The notes under the pieces were generated by a model. It had not been told where the DNA came from. It did no database searches and worked only from the letters and a program-made list of their open reading frames with translations. A program made the translations under genes and the position numbers. From contig JAIXMP010000001.1 of NCBI GenBank assembly GCA_025677815.1, positions 124,001 through 188,000 on the forward strand: a DNA stretch of 64,000 bases, read 5' to 3'. Within the stretch, counting starts at the first letter, position 1; every line of letters starts with the position of its first letter. Shown piece by piece: positions 14,057 to 25,754 of this stretch. Source of the DNA: Phascolomyces articulosus (Eukaryota; Mucoromycota; Mucoromycetes; Mucorales; Lichtheimiaceae).

Positions 14057-14280
14057 CGAAAAATCAGCGTTATCAAATACGAAAAGGTTACCTTTCATTT
14101 TTATAGTAATGGACAGTACTGAAAATTATTGTCACATACGCACGTACGTAGATACTCAAATTTTTGCTCTCAATAACGAAAACCCCATCCCTTGATAACT
14201 CAACATCATCTCCTTTCATAACTTGAAATTTCTGCCTTTATAACTAAAATTCTAACTTCACGTATTTCTGAAAAGTACTG
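14057..14280 (+). repeat. inverted repeat, copy 2
   Basis: This is the plus-strand partner of 9315-9536. Similarity begins at CGAAAAATCAG and runs past the end of the shared ORF to CGTATTTCTGAAAA. Flanking sequences differ, so the similarity has defined ends. Confidence 0.7.
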
Positions 14281-16035
14281 TTTTATTAACACCTCTATTG
14301 CTTTGCTACAACACGTTAGGTGGTGGGCTATTTTCTACTTTTTTTTTCTTTTTATTACGTTGGGTAGTAATGAATGATTTTTTATCAAGTCTTCTTTCAA
14401 TTCATTTCTATGCTTATTTTTACTACCAGATGGCCTATCAAGACCACAGTTCTTCTCTGATAATGACACATCGTTTTTAACCATATTACAAACCAGAAAA
14501 AAAGGAAACTCTCACACAAATTACCACTGTATTAGCAGTTCTAAATAATGATTTTATTGACCGAGAGTTGCTTCCTAAATTTTAATATGGTTGGTGTCAG
14601 GCACAAGCAGGGCAGAGACTTGTGCTTATTCTGTGTATGGTCAAAATAATACACCTATATATGTGCCATCAATTTTTACGCTTGAAGATTTAATGGCGGT
14701 GATTGAACCTGTCTGGTCCCTATTGTTCAAAACATGGAACTCTCAAAAGTGCATAAAGAACAAAGCATACTATTAAAACTTGAAATGTTATATGGAAAAA
14801 AATATATATAAAAGTATTGAATAGTTGCCAAATATCAAGTGGTAAGAAGAATCATGGAAATTGCCCTATCGTTGAATTAAAGATATCATAGCGTAGTCTA
14901 CCTACTTACCACACAATAGATCTCACTTGTAATCAACTTGTACATTCATTTTATCAAGGTCTATATATTTGTCCAAAACTGAAAAAACATGACACGGCCT
15001 TCTACCAAATATGATTTGGAAAAAAATTATGTGATGACTCGATACTAGGTCAGTATTTTTTTTTTACTTGTGCGGGTGAATTGGGCAATTGTGATCAAAA
15101 GTAAATAATTGAATTATTGTGTCTTTTGGAAAGTGGATAAATTATATCGAACAGATAGTATAACTTATATATATTACGGTGGCCATTTACTGGTGTTTTT
15201 AACCTTGGATTTTCTTCCTTACCTTATCTGGTATGTTACGTATTCTTTTCCACATCGTATTGTTAAAGTGTAATCATAAGCATTAAGGAACCATATATGC
15301 ACACAAGTGTCAATGTCCTTGCATATGATCTTATGACTTGCGAAATCTATCACAGTTGTGATCTTCATTAGTAATAAAAACATTTCATCAGCTGGATTTA
15401 TACCATGTGAATAGATTTATTATTTTACGTAGAATCTGTATATACGTAGAAACTATAAGGTTATTACTTTTTCCTATTTATGCAAAAGAAATAACCATTC
15501 ATTAATACACCGAAAGAGAATAATCTTTCATGTAACTACAGTAGTAGAATTGATAGGTTATGATCACATGCAAACTTTTTGATCCTATTTTGCCTTTTTG
15601 GAACATTTACACAACAACAAGAATTTTGATTTTTATGCTCCCCCCCCTTGTCAAAATGCATTTCGATTCAAATAGTAATGTAATTCATCGTACACTAATA
15701 GACAGGCTTTCTATTAAAAATGTTACAAAGGGAAGACGTGAACATCTATTTACCTACTGATATATAAACTTGATTTTAAGCATATCATTAAGAACAAAAA
15801 AAGTTGCCCTTGGCATTACTGCTAATAACTTGTATGCGGAGCCCAATCTAACTAAATCTTTCAAATAAGGAACCAACATTATTTTTTTTTCTTTGTTTCG
15901 AACAAACACGAAGAAAAAATGTCTTCTTCCAACTTTATTGGTAAATAAGCAATTCTTTCTCACTAACGATCTTTATAAAAATATAAACAATCTTTGTTTG
16001 GATTCCATTATACTACCTCCGATCGTGTTGCTTAT
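14281..16035. other. gene-poor region upstream of the nucleoplasmin-like gene
   Basis: Short ORFs at 14591-14776 and 15560-15760 have some coding-like composition but no recognisable domain and no splice partners I could find. The last few hundred bases should contain the promoter of the gene at 16036. Confidence 0.45.
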
Positions 16036-17266
16036 ATGAATCTATTTTTTATAGGTTTAATAATACAACCCAATGAACCTTTGACACTTTCCATCGATGA
16101 AGGAATCCATTTTACCTTGGCAAGTTATTATGTTTATTTTTACTCTTGGAAATCATGTACTTTTTGTATTTTTTAATGGAGAAACAAGTTCCAGCCCTCT
16201 CCATTATTACAACGATTTTGTAAAATACATTGTTCTAATACGTATATTATAACAATAATAGGCATCACTATTAGACAATGCAAAACCAGGTCGATCTACT
16301 CTTAAAGTTCGGGTAAGAGATGCTGAATATGCATTATGTTCCCTCACGCATAACAAGGTAACTAAAGGATAGAGGGTATAAATGGTATATTTCTTTCCGT
16401 ATCCCCAAAAATAATAACATACTGTTTTTTTGGGTTATTTATAGACTGAGCAACAGTCTCTCGATGTGTACTTTAAAGATGTAGATGAACCTACTTTATT
16501 ATTAACGGGAGTCAAGTAATGTATTGGACCACCCGTACTTTTTTTTATTCGATTACAAATATTGATTATATGGACTTGTGATTGGATAGGATGGAAAGGA
16601 AGATATAAAAGGGAAAGGGTATTAGATACTAATAGAAACAACGATGACAATATTAGTCCTATTAATATCACTGGTAACATCATACAAGAAGATGACGAAT
16701 ATATTCCCGATGGAGAGGATGAAGAGGATGAAGAGGATGGTTATGGACCTATTCAATTTCGTGATCCGTCCGATCAAAATTTCTTGGGTGGATTTGAGCT
16801 GCGACATTTTGGTTTAGAACCTCAATATTCATTTTATCCGGATAAGATTGATTTACGTAAAGAAGAAGAGGATGAGGAAGATGTCAGATTACAGTAAGTT
16901 GTTTCTTTATAAATAAATGGAGGATTGATTGTCTTAAAAACATACATATTTATATATGTCTCTCTCACACACACACACTCTATTTTTTAGTGATAATATC
17001 GCCATGGGTTTAATTAATAGCATGATGAATAGTGGAGATGATACAAAAGCCAAAAAAGCAAAAGCTATATTAGGTAAATTGAGTGGATCAATTTGGGAGG
17101 CCAATCATGTTGTTTGGATGTAGAATTGAAATCAACATTTTATTTATTATCATGATTAGAGAAATTGAATGAATCAAGGAAAAATTATAAATCACAAGAA
17201 AAAGGTGTGTTTAAAAAACAATCACGAAAAAAAGACAAGAGAAAGAAGGGTAAATCAAGTTTATAA
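16036..17266 (+). CDS. nucleoplasmin-like (NPL) domain acidic protein
   Basis: Six exons: 16036-16119, 16262-16357, 16445-16515, 16657-16893, 16991-17073, 17160-17266 (225 aa). Residues 1 to about 92 match the N-terminal nucleoplasmin-like domain of Fpr3/Fpr4/FKBP39 histone chaperones: FIGLIIQPNEPLTL, GIHFTLASL, EYALCSL, EQQSLDVYF, LLLTGVNPINITGNI. An Asp/Glu-rich tract follows (EDDEYIPDGEDEEDEEDGYG), and the C-terminus is Lys/Arg-rich (KKQSRKKDKRKKGKSSL). No FKBP prolyl-isomerase domain is present. A nuclear histone-binding role is inferred from the family. The first intron is GC-AG (GCAAGT donor), needed to join FTL to ASLLDN in frame. The third intron has a TACTAAT branch-point-like site at 16627-16633. 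The acceptor at 16657 was chosen because it restores the VNPxxxTGN strand of the domain. Confidence 0.8.
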
Positions 17267-17409
17267 ATGATAATAAAAGAGAAGAACACTCGTATACCAA
17301 AAAAACTATGTATATTTTCTTTATTATATGTCTTATTTATAATAATAATATGAATCATCATCATGGAATCTGTTCAAGGGAGGGGATAGAGAATGAATGA
17401 GCGGTGATA

Positions 17410-17464
<55 letters not shown>

Positions 17465-17716
17465 AAAAGGGAAGTAAAGTTATAACAAAAAAGTTGAGAG
17501 TGTTTAAAAATGATGGGAATTTGTATAATGTACAAAGAGAAAGAGAGGATATATGTATATATAAAAACAAGGGTTTTGGTTTATTTCAGCTTATTATTTT
17601 TTTGAGGGGGGAATTGTATATTATATGGAAAATGGGATGAATGTTGTTGTTTGTTTCATGGTATATACGGGTATATGAAAGATGATAGGTGTTGTTGTTG
17701 CTGTATATATTTACCA
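17267..17716. repeat. convergent intergenic region with compound microsatellite
   Basis: Lies between the 3' ends of two convergent genes. It contains (TA)n followed directly by (GA)n, about 17410-17462, and otherwise AT-rich UTR-like sequence. No gene seen. Confidence 0.7.
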
Positions 17717-19923
17717 TTAGCAAAGACGAGCACTTGCAAAAGCACGAGCACCAGAATAACCAATGATAGCAACATATTGTAAATCAATGTTTTCCGATTC
17801 TCCTTCAATTCTAGCTTCTGCTCTAAGTAATTTGATCAACACATATTTGCCGACCCTAATTTAATATCGATTTATGTTAGTATTTTTTCTCTCTCTTATC
17901 AATTTGTAATGGAAAAAAAAGGAGGGAGCAAAAATCAACAAAGTCTGTTATGTACCTGTCATTAATATGAACGATATCTTGAAAATCACTGGACATACTA
18001 AACCATGCAACCGGATCGGAATCATCCAATCGATCTGGACCACCTTTTAATCGTACATAATGTTCATAGTCACTTTTTGTATAATTGTCAAATTTTGCTG
18101 TGCCTATATATTTATATTTATATATATTAATGAAACACATTTCCTTTTAATATAATATATAATAATAACAACATAATAATAAACTTACTGTCCACGTCTA
18201 TAGGATTATAGGAAACGAAAAATAGACCTTCTTTACCTAATTATAAATAAAAATATGAAAATGTCAGACCAAAATAAAAGAATGAAGGGGGTGCTCTGCC
18301 TTTTTTTTTGCCTCAAAGGATCGTCCAATTTAACTTACATGGTGCAGTGTACCTATAATAAAGATAATCAAACAATTTAGTATTTAGTATACATATATAT
18401 AAGAGTGATAACGATGAATAGATGATAAATCATATTTACCCTCTTTGTGGTGATTTGATTATAATCTGAGAAATCACGCAGCTCTTGTCATTCATCAGCG
18501 GATTATTCATGGATGAACCACAATACTGCATAAGGATATTAATCGTACCACTTCTTCCGGAACTACATATTTATATGTTTATAAATAAATAATTAAAAAC
18601 CTAATTCCATTTTCATCTCATTCCAATCCATCCTCATTCAGCTACTTTTTTTCTTACCAATAGACAGTGTCATCATTTTGCAAGATATTTTCAACGCCGA
18701 ATAGTGAACTATTTTATATAAACGGAGTTATAAATCTATTAGCATTATGCATATGCAAACCTGTTGGTTGTGCGTCTCTCTCTTTCTCTTTTTTTTTTTT
18801 AAAAAAAAAACCTCACGCCTGGCATACACAAGTTGAACCATTACCTTCCGTCATCATCTTCATCTTCATCATCATAGCTATATCTATATTGTCCACCGTC
18901 ATCCATAACAATATCAAAATCCAATACTTGATGATCTGAAACTGACCGTTGTTCGGACTTCTTGTTATATCTTGATAAATCAACTGCCGTTTCACCAGCA
19001 CAATAATTATCATTCACACCATCGTTATTATTGTTAGAAGTACTACTACTTCTACGACGATGATAATAATAATGATGAAAATGATGATTATGTTGATGAT
19101 GACGTACCCAGGGGCTATTTAATCTTGAACGTGCTCTTCTTAATAATCGCGGGTCTCGACTACTATTGCTATTGCTATTGATGTTTGTTGCTGCTGCTCC
19201 TTGCTCTGGTTGTTGATGACGATGATAATAATCTTGCGGTAGTTGCAGCAGATCATCCACATCTTCATTATAAGAATTATTGTTGTCATCATAAGATCGT
19301 ATTCCAATATTATTATTATTATTGTTACTATTGTTACCATGACGATTCATATCGGTAATACTGCGGCGCCGACGTGTGGTTCGTAAAAGCCATGGAGGAA
19401 TATCCAATTGATAAAATCCACGTTGACGGCGTAAAGGAGCGCCACCTCCAACAATACCACCTGTTCCTGCTGCTGATACAACAACTCCATGGTTACTATT
19501 GTTACTGTTGTTGTTGTTACTACTACCACTACGTGCACGACGACGACGTACTCTAGCTGCGGATTGTTGTTGTTGAGACTGCGCCACGGATGCAATTTGA
19601 CCAAGTGATGAAGAATAAGAAGTGTTATTTGAATCACCATCGTCGTCATCATTATCACTTTCTTGATCCATATTTACGTCTTGATCATTATTTTCTTGTT
19701 GTATCATTCTACTGGATGTTGTTGCTGTTGTTGTATTTTCAGAAGATGACATTGGATGAACTTCATGAAAGACCATAGAATCTTCTACCATTGGTGATAG
19801 GTCGTTAAAAGAAACTGTAAAAGTATCATAGGTCATATCATCTTCTTCCTCTTCATCCTCATCGTCGTTATGATGATAGTTGTTGCTGATATTTGCATGA
19901 TGTGTTGATAAAGCAATAGGCAT
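17717..19923 (-). CDS. low-complexity protein with conserved C-terminal domain
   Basis: Seven minus-strand exons: 19923-18845, 18708-18658, 18562-18440, 18352-18339, 18236-18189, 18103-17956, 17855-17717 (533 aa). The first 350 residues are low complexity: acidic runs, Asn/Gln/His runs, Arg-rich patches. The remaining exons form a compact conserved-looking domain: LFGVENILQNDDTVYCSGRS, INILMQYCGSS, FFVSYNPIDVDS, DFQDIVHINDRVGKYVLIKL, NIDLQYVAIIGYSGARAFAS. The pattern (loss-of-cover loop, YVLIKLLR strand, QYVAIIGYSG strand) resembles galactose-binding-like/DOC-type beta-sandwich domains of fungal F-box and ubiquitin-ligase proteins, but this is fold-level impression only. Exon 4 is just 14 nt. 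Function not assigned. Confidence 0.75.
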
Positions 19924-22329
19924 CTTGTTGTTGCTTTTATAGGATATTAAGTTGATATATTATTATATATGTATGAATGAAAAAGAAGAAAAAGATGCAA
20001 AGGCAAAAAAGGCTTCCCCTTTTTTTATATAGTTTTTGGAAGAAAAAAAAAAGAAAAAGAAGGGAAGAAACTCAGCACCAGCCTTTTTCGGTTTTTAGTC
20101 TTTTTTTCTTTCTTTTCGGGATGGTAATTCAATAAACCCAACCCTTTTAAAAGAACCCCCCACACATAATCCACATCACATCACTTCCGATCACACGACC
20201 TTTAAAATACTTAATATGGGTTGTTGCTTATTGTTGGCTGAGTGTTCATTCCTTTTCCTTTATTTTAAAAATACAAACAATTGGCCCCACCATGACCATT
20301 CCTTTTTGCCATGGTGAATGAAGTTTCTTCCAGAACAGTTTTATTGTTTTTTGCAAATGGCTAAGGAGAAGAATAGTCTAGACACGAAAAGAGCAAGATA
20401 TGCAACATTCTTTGTTTAAAAGCCTATTTAGTTATTTCAACACGAGGGTAAAAAAAAAGAAAAGAGATATCCTTAATGATGATGGAAATCCATGTTCTTG
20501 GATTTGATACTATCTAACTATTATTTAATTCCACTGCGCGACATTTTTTTTAATCATATATGATCTGACTCATTGAAACGATCATGTTACCATACTAATT
20601 TTTATTCTTTCAATGACTCATATTTTTAAAGAAGCTTAATGATGTTCATGATATAACCCTATTCTACGTATTTGAATCATTGATCGTATTATTTCTACTT
20701 ATTCAAGTAATAAATGTTAATCTTTGTAAAACATTATGACGATGGAAACTTCTTGACACGTTTTTTTTTATCTTTAAAGTTATTATAAAATCATCTGTGC
20801 TACAAAGAAAAATGGATAATGGTAAACACCCATTTCCATAGTATTAAAAACGTGTTATTAGTACGATCAATATATTATACAATGGGCCGATGGTGTTATG
20901 ATTTGTTCATCTTTTATTTTTATTTAATAATCACCTATTCCAAAGTTCGACCGATTTTCTATTAAAAAAAAAGGGAAATACTTACCATTTTTAGATACGC
21001 AGAAATTTTGTTATTTATGACAGAATTGCGTTGTTCAATCGAGCAATAAATTTCTAAATCTAGGAGTTGTTAGGTAAAATTCATTATAAAAATATGCATC
21101 TTAATCACCTTTGATGAGGGAAAATGTAAGAATTTTATATATAATAAAAATAAAACCTATTTATTTGGAATATATCATTTATTACTGCCATGGCTAAAAA
21201 ACGAGCTTTTAGTGGTAGTATGCCTAGGTAACATACCAACAAGAAAGATGTATACCAGAGAGCATGAATTATAACTATATTAAATGTTGTTGTTTATAAA
21301 AAGTATTAATTAGTATAAATAAACACGTTTGACATGTAAAACAATAATAAAGATCGTCACCAATCATGGTCTCATATCTACGGGTTACTTTGTTTTTTTT
21401 TTCTGCATAAAATTTGAATGATCCACACTTATATATTTTTCCTATTATAGCAAATGTTTCTATTTCTCTTTAAAAAATGTAAGATAGCGATTTATTATCT
21501 TTGTGCGTTGTTGAACAACTTTTACATATGATATTCATGATGCTGGTGGCTCATAATAGGATATAATTAGATACACTCCTCTGAGAGGGCAGTACCTATA
21601 CTATTAGGCTGGTGATGATAGTCTGTATTCTTCTCATGAGTACATTGCCCATGAAAAGAATAAAAGCCCATTATAAATAATAAAACATACTTTTCTTCAA
21701 TAACCACAAATGATCTCCTGGTTGTCACGTAAAGGTAAGGCATGACGATATCAACTATAGACCATAATTTGAAAATAAAAATAGATAGCAGTTTATTCGA
21801 CAAGGAGAAAGAAAAAAATTAGGACAATATCCATTATTTCTTTGAAGTGTTGGCAACAATGTGTGTTCATTATTTATAGACGTGAATTCTAATTTTTGAT
21901 TCTATATAATTATTGCCAATATTCTTAACAACACCACCAGTAGCAACAGTAAACAACACAATATCATAAATCCAAGCAGTAGCTATTTACTTTTTAACAC
22001 TACCACAGTACCACTATTATTATTACACTACATTTCTTCTTTTCACGACTTCTACTACATCTTTCAACTCCAACGAGGAAATAATTGAATAAAAGGTTGA
22101 AGAATAAAATTATTAACGTTTGTTGCAACAACGATTGTTGCATGGGTGGTACTTCGAGCTGCATGGAATCTTGGAATTTTTACAATGGCATATATTACTC
22201 GTGCATCTTGCCTTGCATTTACATACAGCTTTAAAAATAACACCAGAATCGTCTCGTAATTTTTTTTAAAACAGAGAAAAGCATGATTCCATCACAAGAG
22301 CTAGTAATATCAACAAGATTCAACTGAGG
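19924..22329. other. intergenic, no intact gene
   Basis: The first 300 bp hold CT/AG-rich promoter-like sequence for the minus-strand gene ending its 5' side at 19923. The rest is AT-rich without recognisable ORFs. Ser/Thr-codon-rich sequence near 21930-22080 could be the tail of another decayed member of the array that follows, but cysteines are not convincing. Confidence 0.45.
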
Positions 22330-22660
22330 GAAGTTCATTCCACGGAAGACTGTAATCCATCAAATATTCTGTATTACCCATTATCGATGTTATAAGGACT
22401 AAATACTGGTGTGTTTTACGAAGCATGCAACGAAGGATTGCAATATAACAAAGATACATGAAAATGCAAAGAGAAAGGTTTTAAAAAGGATGCTAAAGCA
22501 ATAAGTACTACTGATAAATTAATTCTGATACAACATCTACTTTCCATTCTTCTTCTACTACTATGATTACTCCTCCACCTTCTTTCATTTCCTCATCATA
22601 AGCACCAAATGATACCACATTCTTATCCATGTTAATTTCTCTTTCTCGGACTGTCATTAT
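22330..22660 (+). pseudogene. decayed CBM14-like cysteine-domain gene
   Basis: One frame reads FCITHYRCYKD, matching the C2-x5-C3 block of the four downstream paralogues. After a frame change, another reads VFYEACNEGLQYNKDT, stop, KCKEKG, matching their W/F-x-C4-NEG-Q-Y/F block and C5. Ser/Thr/Pro-rich codons follow, as in the anchored tails. In-frame stops and the frameshift show it is not functional. It sits upstream of, and in the same orientation as, the intact family members. Confidence 0.6.
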
Positions 22661-23955
22661 GTTTTTTGTATTATCTTCCTTACCTATTTATTAAGAAAGT
22701 ATCAATATACACGCTACATATGTTAATACCTTTTTTACTTGCATTTTGAGTTAAGCATATATCATTTTCTTCATATATATATAGAAATAAATAATCATTT
22801 TGTATAAACCATATTGTTATAGTGTGATATATTGTGTATTTGTCATTTGTGTCGAAAAAGTTATCTATTTGTATACTTTTAACTCTATAGAGTTGCAGTT
22901 GTTTGACTTTGGGAGGAAAAAGAAAAGATGATATAAAAAATGTAATATATGTATTATTTGAGATAATATCGATAATAAAAAAAACATGGTGTTGATAGAT
23001 ATTAAGGTTTTTGAATGTTTATTATTTGGTAATAAATAATTTTCATGATTGTCGCTATACATATTTACATATAACAGATATCAATCAGGATCCTCAATGC
23101 ATAAGTCGAAAGGCCAGCAGTAGTAGTTGAAACTAGCTAACGTATAAAAATAGAAAACAAGGACATAGAAGATCATATCATATAATAAAATATTCGACTT
23201 TACGTATTTAAATATTGATAAACATTTTGACATGATAAATAAGTGTCTGCTATTTATTTTCTGAGTATAATGTATAAAGTAAATTATGCATAACAAAAAG
23301 AATAGCTTTTACAGTTTGATCCCAGTAGCAATTATGATCCATTCTTTAAGCAAAACTCAATTTTTGGCATTTCAGAGTATAATGAACATCTGGTATAAAT
23401 AGACATGTAGTATCGTTACCTAATTTTAATAATCGCGCTTATCTTTTTATACGAAAACGTAACCCATTACTGACACTGCAAAATTTGGATGATTATTAAA
23501 GCACCTGTGGTCACTATGAGTAGCAGTGATCGTCTTTTATAATAATGGATCGTGTTTCTCCTATTCATCAATTGACATAAACATAAGCCATTATCATACA
23601 CTTTACATTTTACAATAGTAACACACAAATGTTTAATATTTTGTAGTGATACGACTTCAGTTCCGCCAAAATTCAAGAGATGATACAATAGAATATCACT
23701 TTAACATCCTTTTTGTGCTGTTATGGTACAAGTAGCAACACGAGAAAGCACAACAATTTTTACTCTACAGTATTTCGTGTGATGATTGCCGAGTCATTAA
23801 AAATATATGTACCATTGTTCAATAATTTCAGAAAAAATAAATAAATATATAAAAAGCAGTATACAATAAATTTATATCTAAATAATCTTTTATCTCAAAT
23901 ATATACAAGCTTTTAATATTATATCTATCATTAAAACACACCGCATCATTTAACA
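22661..23955. other. intergenic, no gene seen
   Basis: AT-rich sequence. Two minus-strand ORFs (23081-23296 and 23467-23688) have no recognisable domain. A TATATAAAAA box at 23846-23855 lies about 100 nt upstream of the next gene's start. Confidence 0.45.
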
Positions 23956-24525
23956 ATGCATCTTGATTATTAAAATATTTCGCTTTTTTATATTATTGTC
24001 ATCACCACGCTTAGCATTGACGAGACGTTGGCCAATTCACATTCTACCAATTCAACTATAAATCACCACTACAAAAGTGTCCATAATAACAAGAACTCAA
24101 CCACCAGTAAAATCCTTACTCCAATACCGAACTCTCACATGTTATTCAAAACAAATGGTAAAGAGGATCACAGAAGAATCTCTGAAGAAGGGCCAGAGAA
24201 AATATGTACGGAATATTTTAATAATGGTAGTAGGCCTTATGCCAGAGTTCAAACTTCATGTACAAAATTTTACAAATGTATGCGAGATGGTTTTGATAAA
24301 AATACGGTCAGTACAGTTTGGTTTCAATGCAATAACGAAACTCAATTTGATGAGCACAGCGTAAAATGTGTCGATGCAAATAAACTTCAATGCAATGAGG
24401 AAGAATTGAAAAGAGAAGCGGCCGAGGCAAGAGAAAAATCTGCCAGTACTGCAGTTATTATTCCTTCTTCGATTGTATTTTCATTTATTGTCCACGTTAT
24501 ACCTCCATTATTCTCTTATTACTGA
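23956..24525 (+). pseudogene. CBM14-like cysteine-domain gene with stop in signal peptide
   Basis: From the ATG at 23956 the frame is MHLDY, then TAA at 23971-23973, then NISLFYIIVITTLSI and an open frame to 24525. The beginning matches the signal peptide of the neighbour (MHRFNLVFIIAF), so the stop interrupts a former signal sequence. The domain is otherwise intact, with spacing C-x17-C-x5-C-x16-C-x12-C-x7-C, the CBM14/peritrophin-A arrangement. It is followed by an acidic/basic linker and a hydrophobic tail (AVIIPSSIVFSFIVHVIPPL). No ATG follows the stop that would restore a signal peptide, so it is probably a recent pseudogene, or there is a sequence error at one base. Confidence 0.65.
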
Positions 24526-25169
24526 TTTCTTTTTATACAAGAATATGACATCCTTTATTGTATTTTTTTCGTACTTTTGGTAATTTGGTGGTAATCACAA
24601 AATAAAAATTATATATAGTACCATATACTGATCTTTCATCAGACTATACAATAATGGTTCGAATACTGCTGATTATGTTTTCACATAGGTATCATACTTA
24701 GTTAAGTAAAAATCATCTTAACACAATGATGTCACTGCTTAATTTCTTTTTTTTTTTCTGATTGTGGTCAGCATATCAATGATTTTCTTTTACTCGTTAG
24801 TCAGTCCACAGCATTTGAATAGAATGTTTTCATGCAATTTAAATAATCACGATTGGCAACAATTTTTTTTTGAATGAATGAAATTCTTTCAGTTAGAGAT
24901 AGTATATTGTGGTAATGAAAGACATGTCACTGGAATAATAAAGGTATCTATTATAGTAAATATGTATAAAAAATGTTCAATTGTAGTGGTCATTGATGAA
25001 TGAAGTATTTTACAGAAATTGTTGTTAATAATTAAGGATTTAGCATATATAAATGGGGTGAATTATTAAATTTTTAGTATGTACATTTATATCATATTTT
25101 TTTTGTATTACTTATCAATCTCTCCATTACAAAGCAACGGGAACAAGAATAAAAAAAAATATAAATATT

Positions 25170-25754
25170 ATGCATCGCTTTAATCTGGTTTTTATTATTG
25201 CCTTTGCTACTCTTACCATTACTACATTTGGAGTTAACAAGTCTTCATTTGTCGTATTAGCAATCAATGGACCGATTCAACAAAACCAACAAGATAACGA
25301 TAGCGGAAATTCTAACTCATCATCATCATACACACTTCGATCCAGAATGGGTGATGAAAATAGTAACAGATTAAACGCTAGAGAAGAATCCCTCGATGAA
25401 AATTTATGTAACAAATTATATTTAACTGATAACATACCATCTGGCAAAAAATATCCAGTAACGTGCTCAGTGTATTATCAGTGCAGTCGCAATTCTAAAG
25501 GCATTTCGTCAGCTCCATACGATACACTTTGGTATAAATGTGCCTCAGGGTATCAGTTTGAAAAAGAAAAAGAACAATGTCAATTGGCAAGTAAAGTTCA
25601 ATGCAACGCAATAGATAATGAAATAGACAATTATGATGACAACAATAATCCTGTTAAGAAAATATCTTTTACTACTTCAATTTCTCCCCTTCCGGCTTCT
25701 TCGTTTGTAATTGTCATTCTCACTGCCACATCATTCATCCAGCGTCATTATTGA
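25170..25754 (+). CDS. secreted CBM14-like six-cysteine protein, GPI-type tail
   Basis: Single-exon gene of 194 aa. An N-terminal signal peptide (MHRFNLVFIIAFATLTITTF) is followed by a Ser/Asn-rich stretch. Residues about 77-145 form a domain with spacing C-x18-C-x5-C-x18-C-x12-C-x7-C, including SVYYQC and LWYKCASGYQFEKE. This is the spacing of chitin-binding type-2/peritrophin-A (CBM14) domains. After a short Asp/Asn linker the C-terminus is hydrophobic (SFVIVILTATSFI), fitting a GPI signal. A TATATAAAT box lies at 25046-25054. Probable role: chitin-associated cell-surface protein; binding is inferred, not shown. Confidence 0.72.
   Translation: MHRFNLVFIIAFATLTITTFGVNKSSFVVLAINGPIQQNQQDNDSGNSNSSSSYTLRSRMGDENSNRLNAREESLDENLCNKLYLTDNIPSGKKYPVTCSVYYQCSRNSKGISSAPYDTLWYKCASGYQFEKEKEQCQLASKVQCNAIDNEIDNYDDNNNPVKKISFTTSISPLPASSFVIVILTATSFIQRHY

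Noticed and set aside
16516..16602. alternative acceptors (16590, 16603, 16612) for the third intron of the nucleoplasmin-like gene
   Set aside because: 16590 gives the wrong frame; 16603 and 16612 keep frame but insert non-family sequence before the TGN strand, while 16657 restores VNPINITGN and follows a good branch point.
19347..19658. ORFs in other frames over the low-complexity exon
   Set aside because: They are translations of CAT/AAC repeats opposite or out of frame with the main exon.
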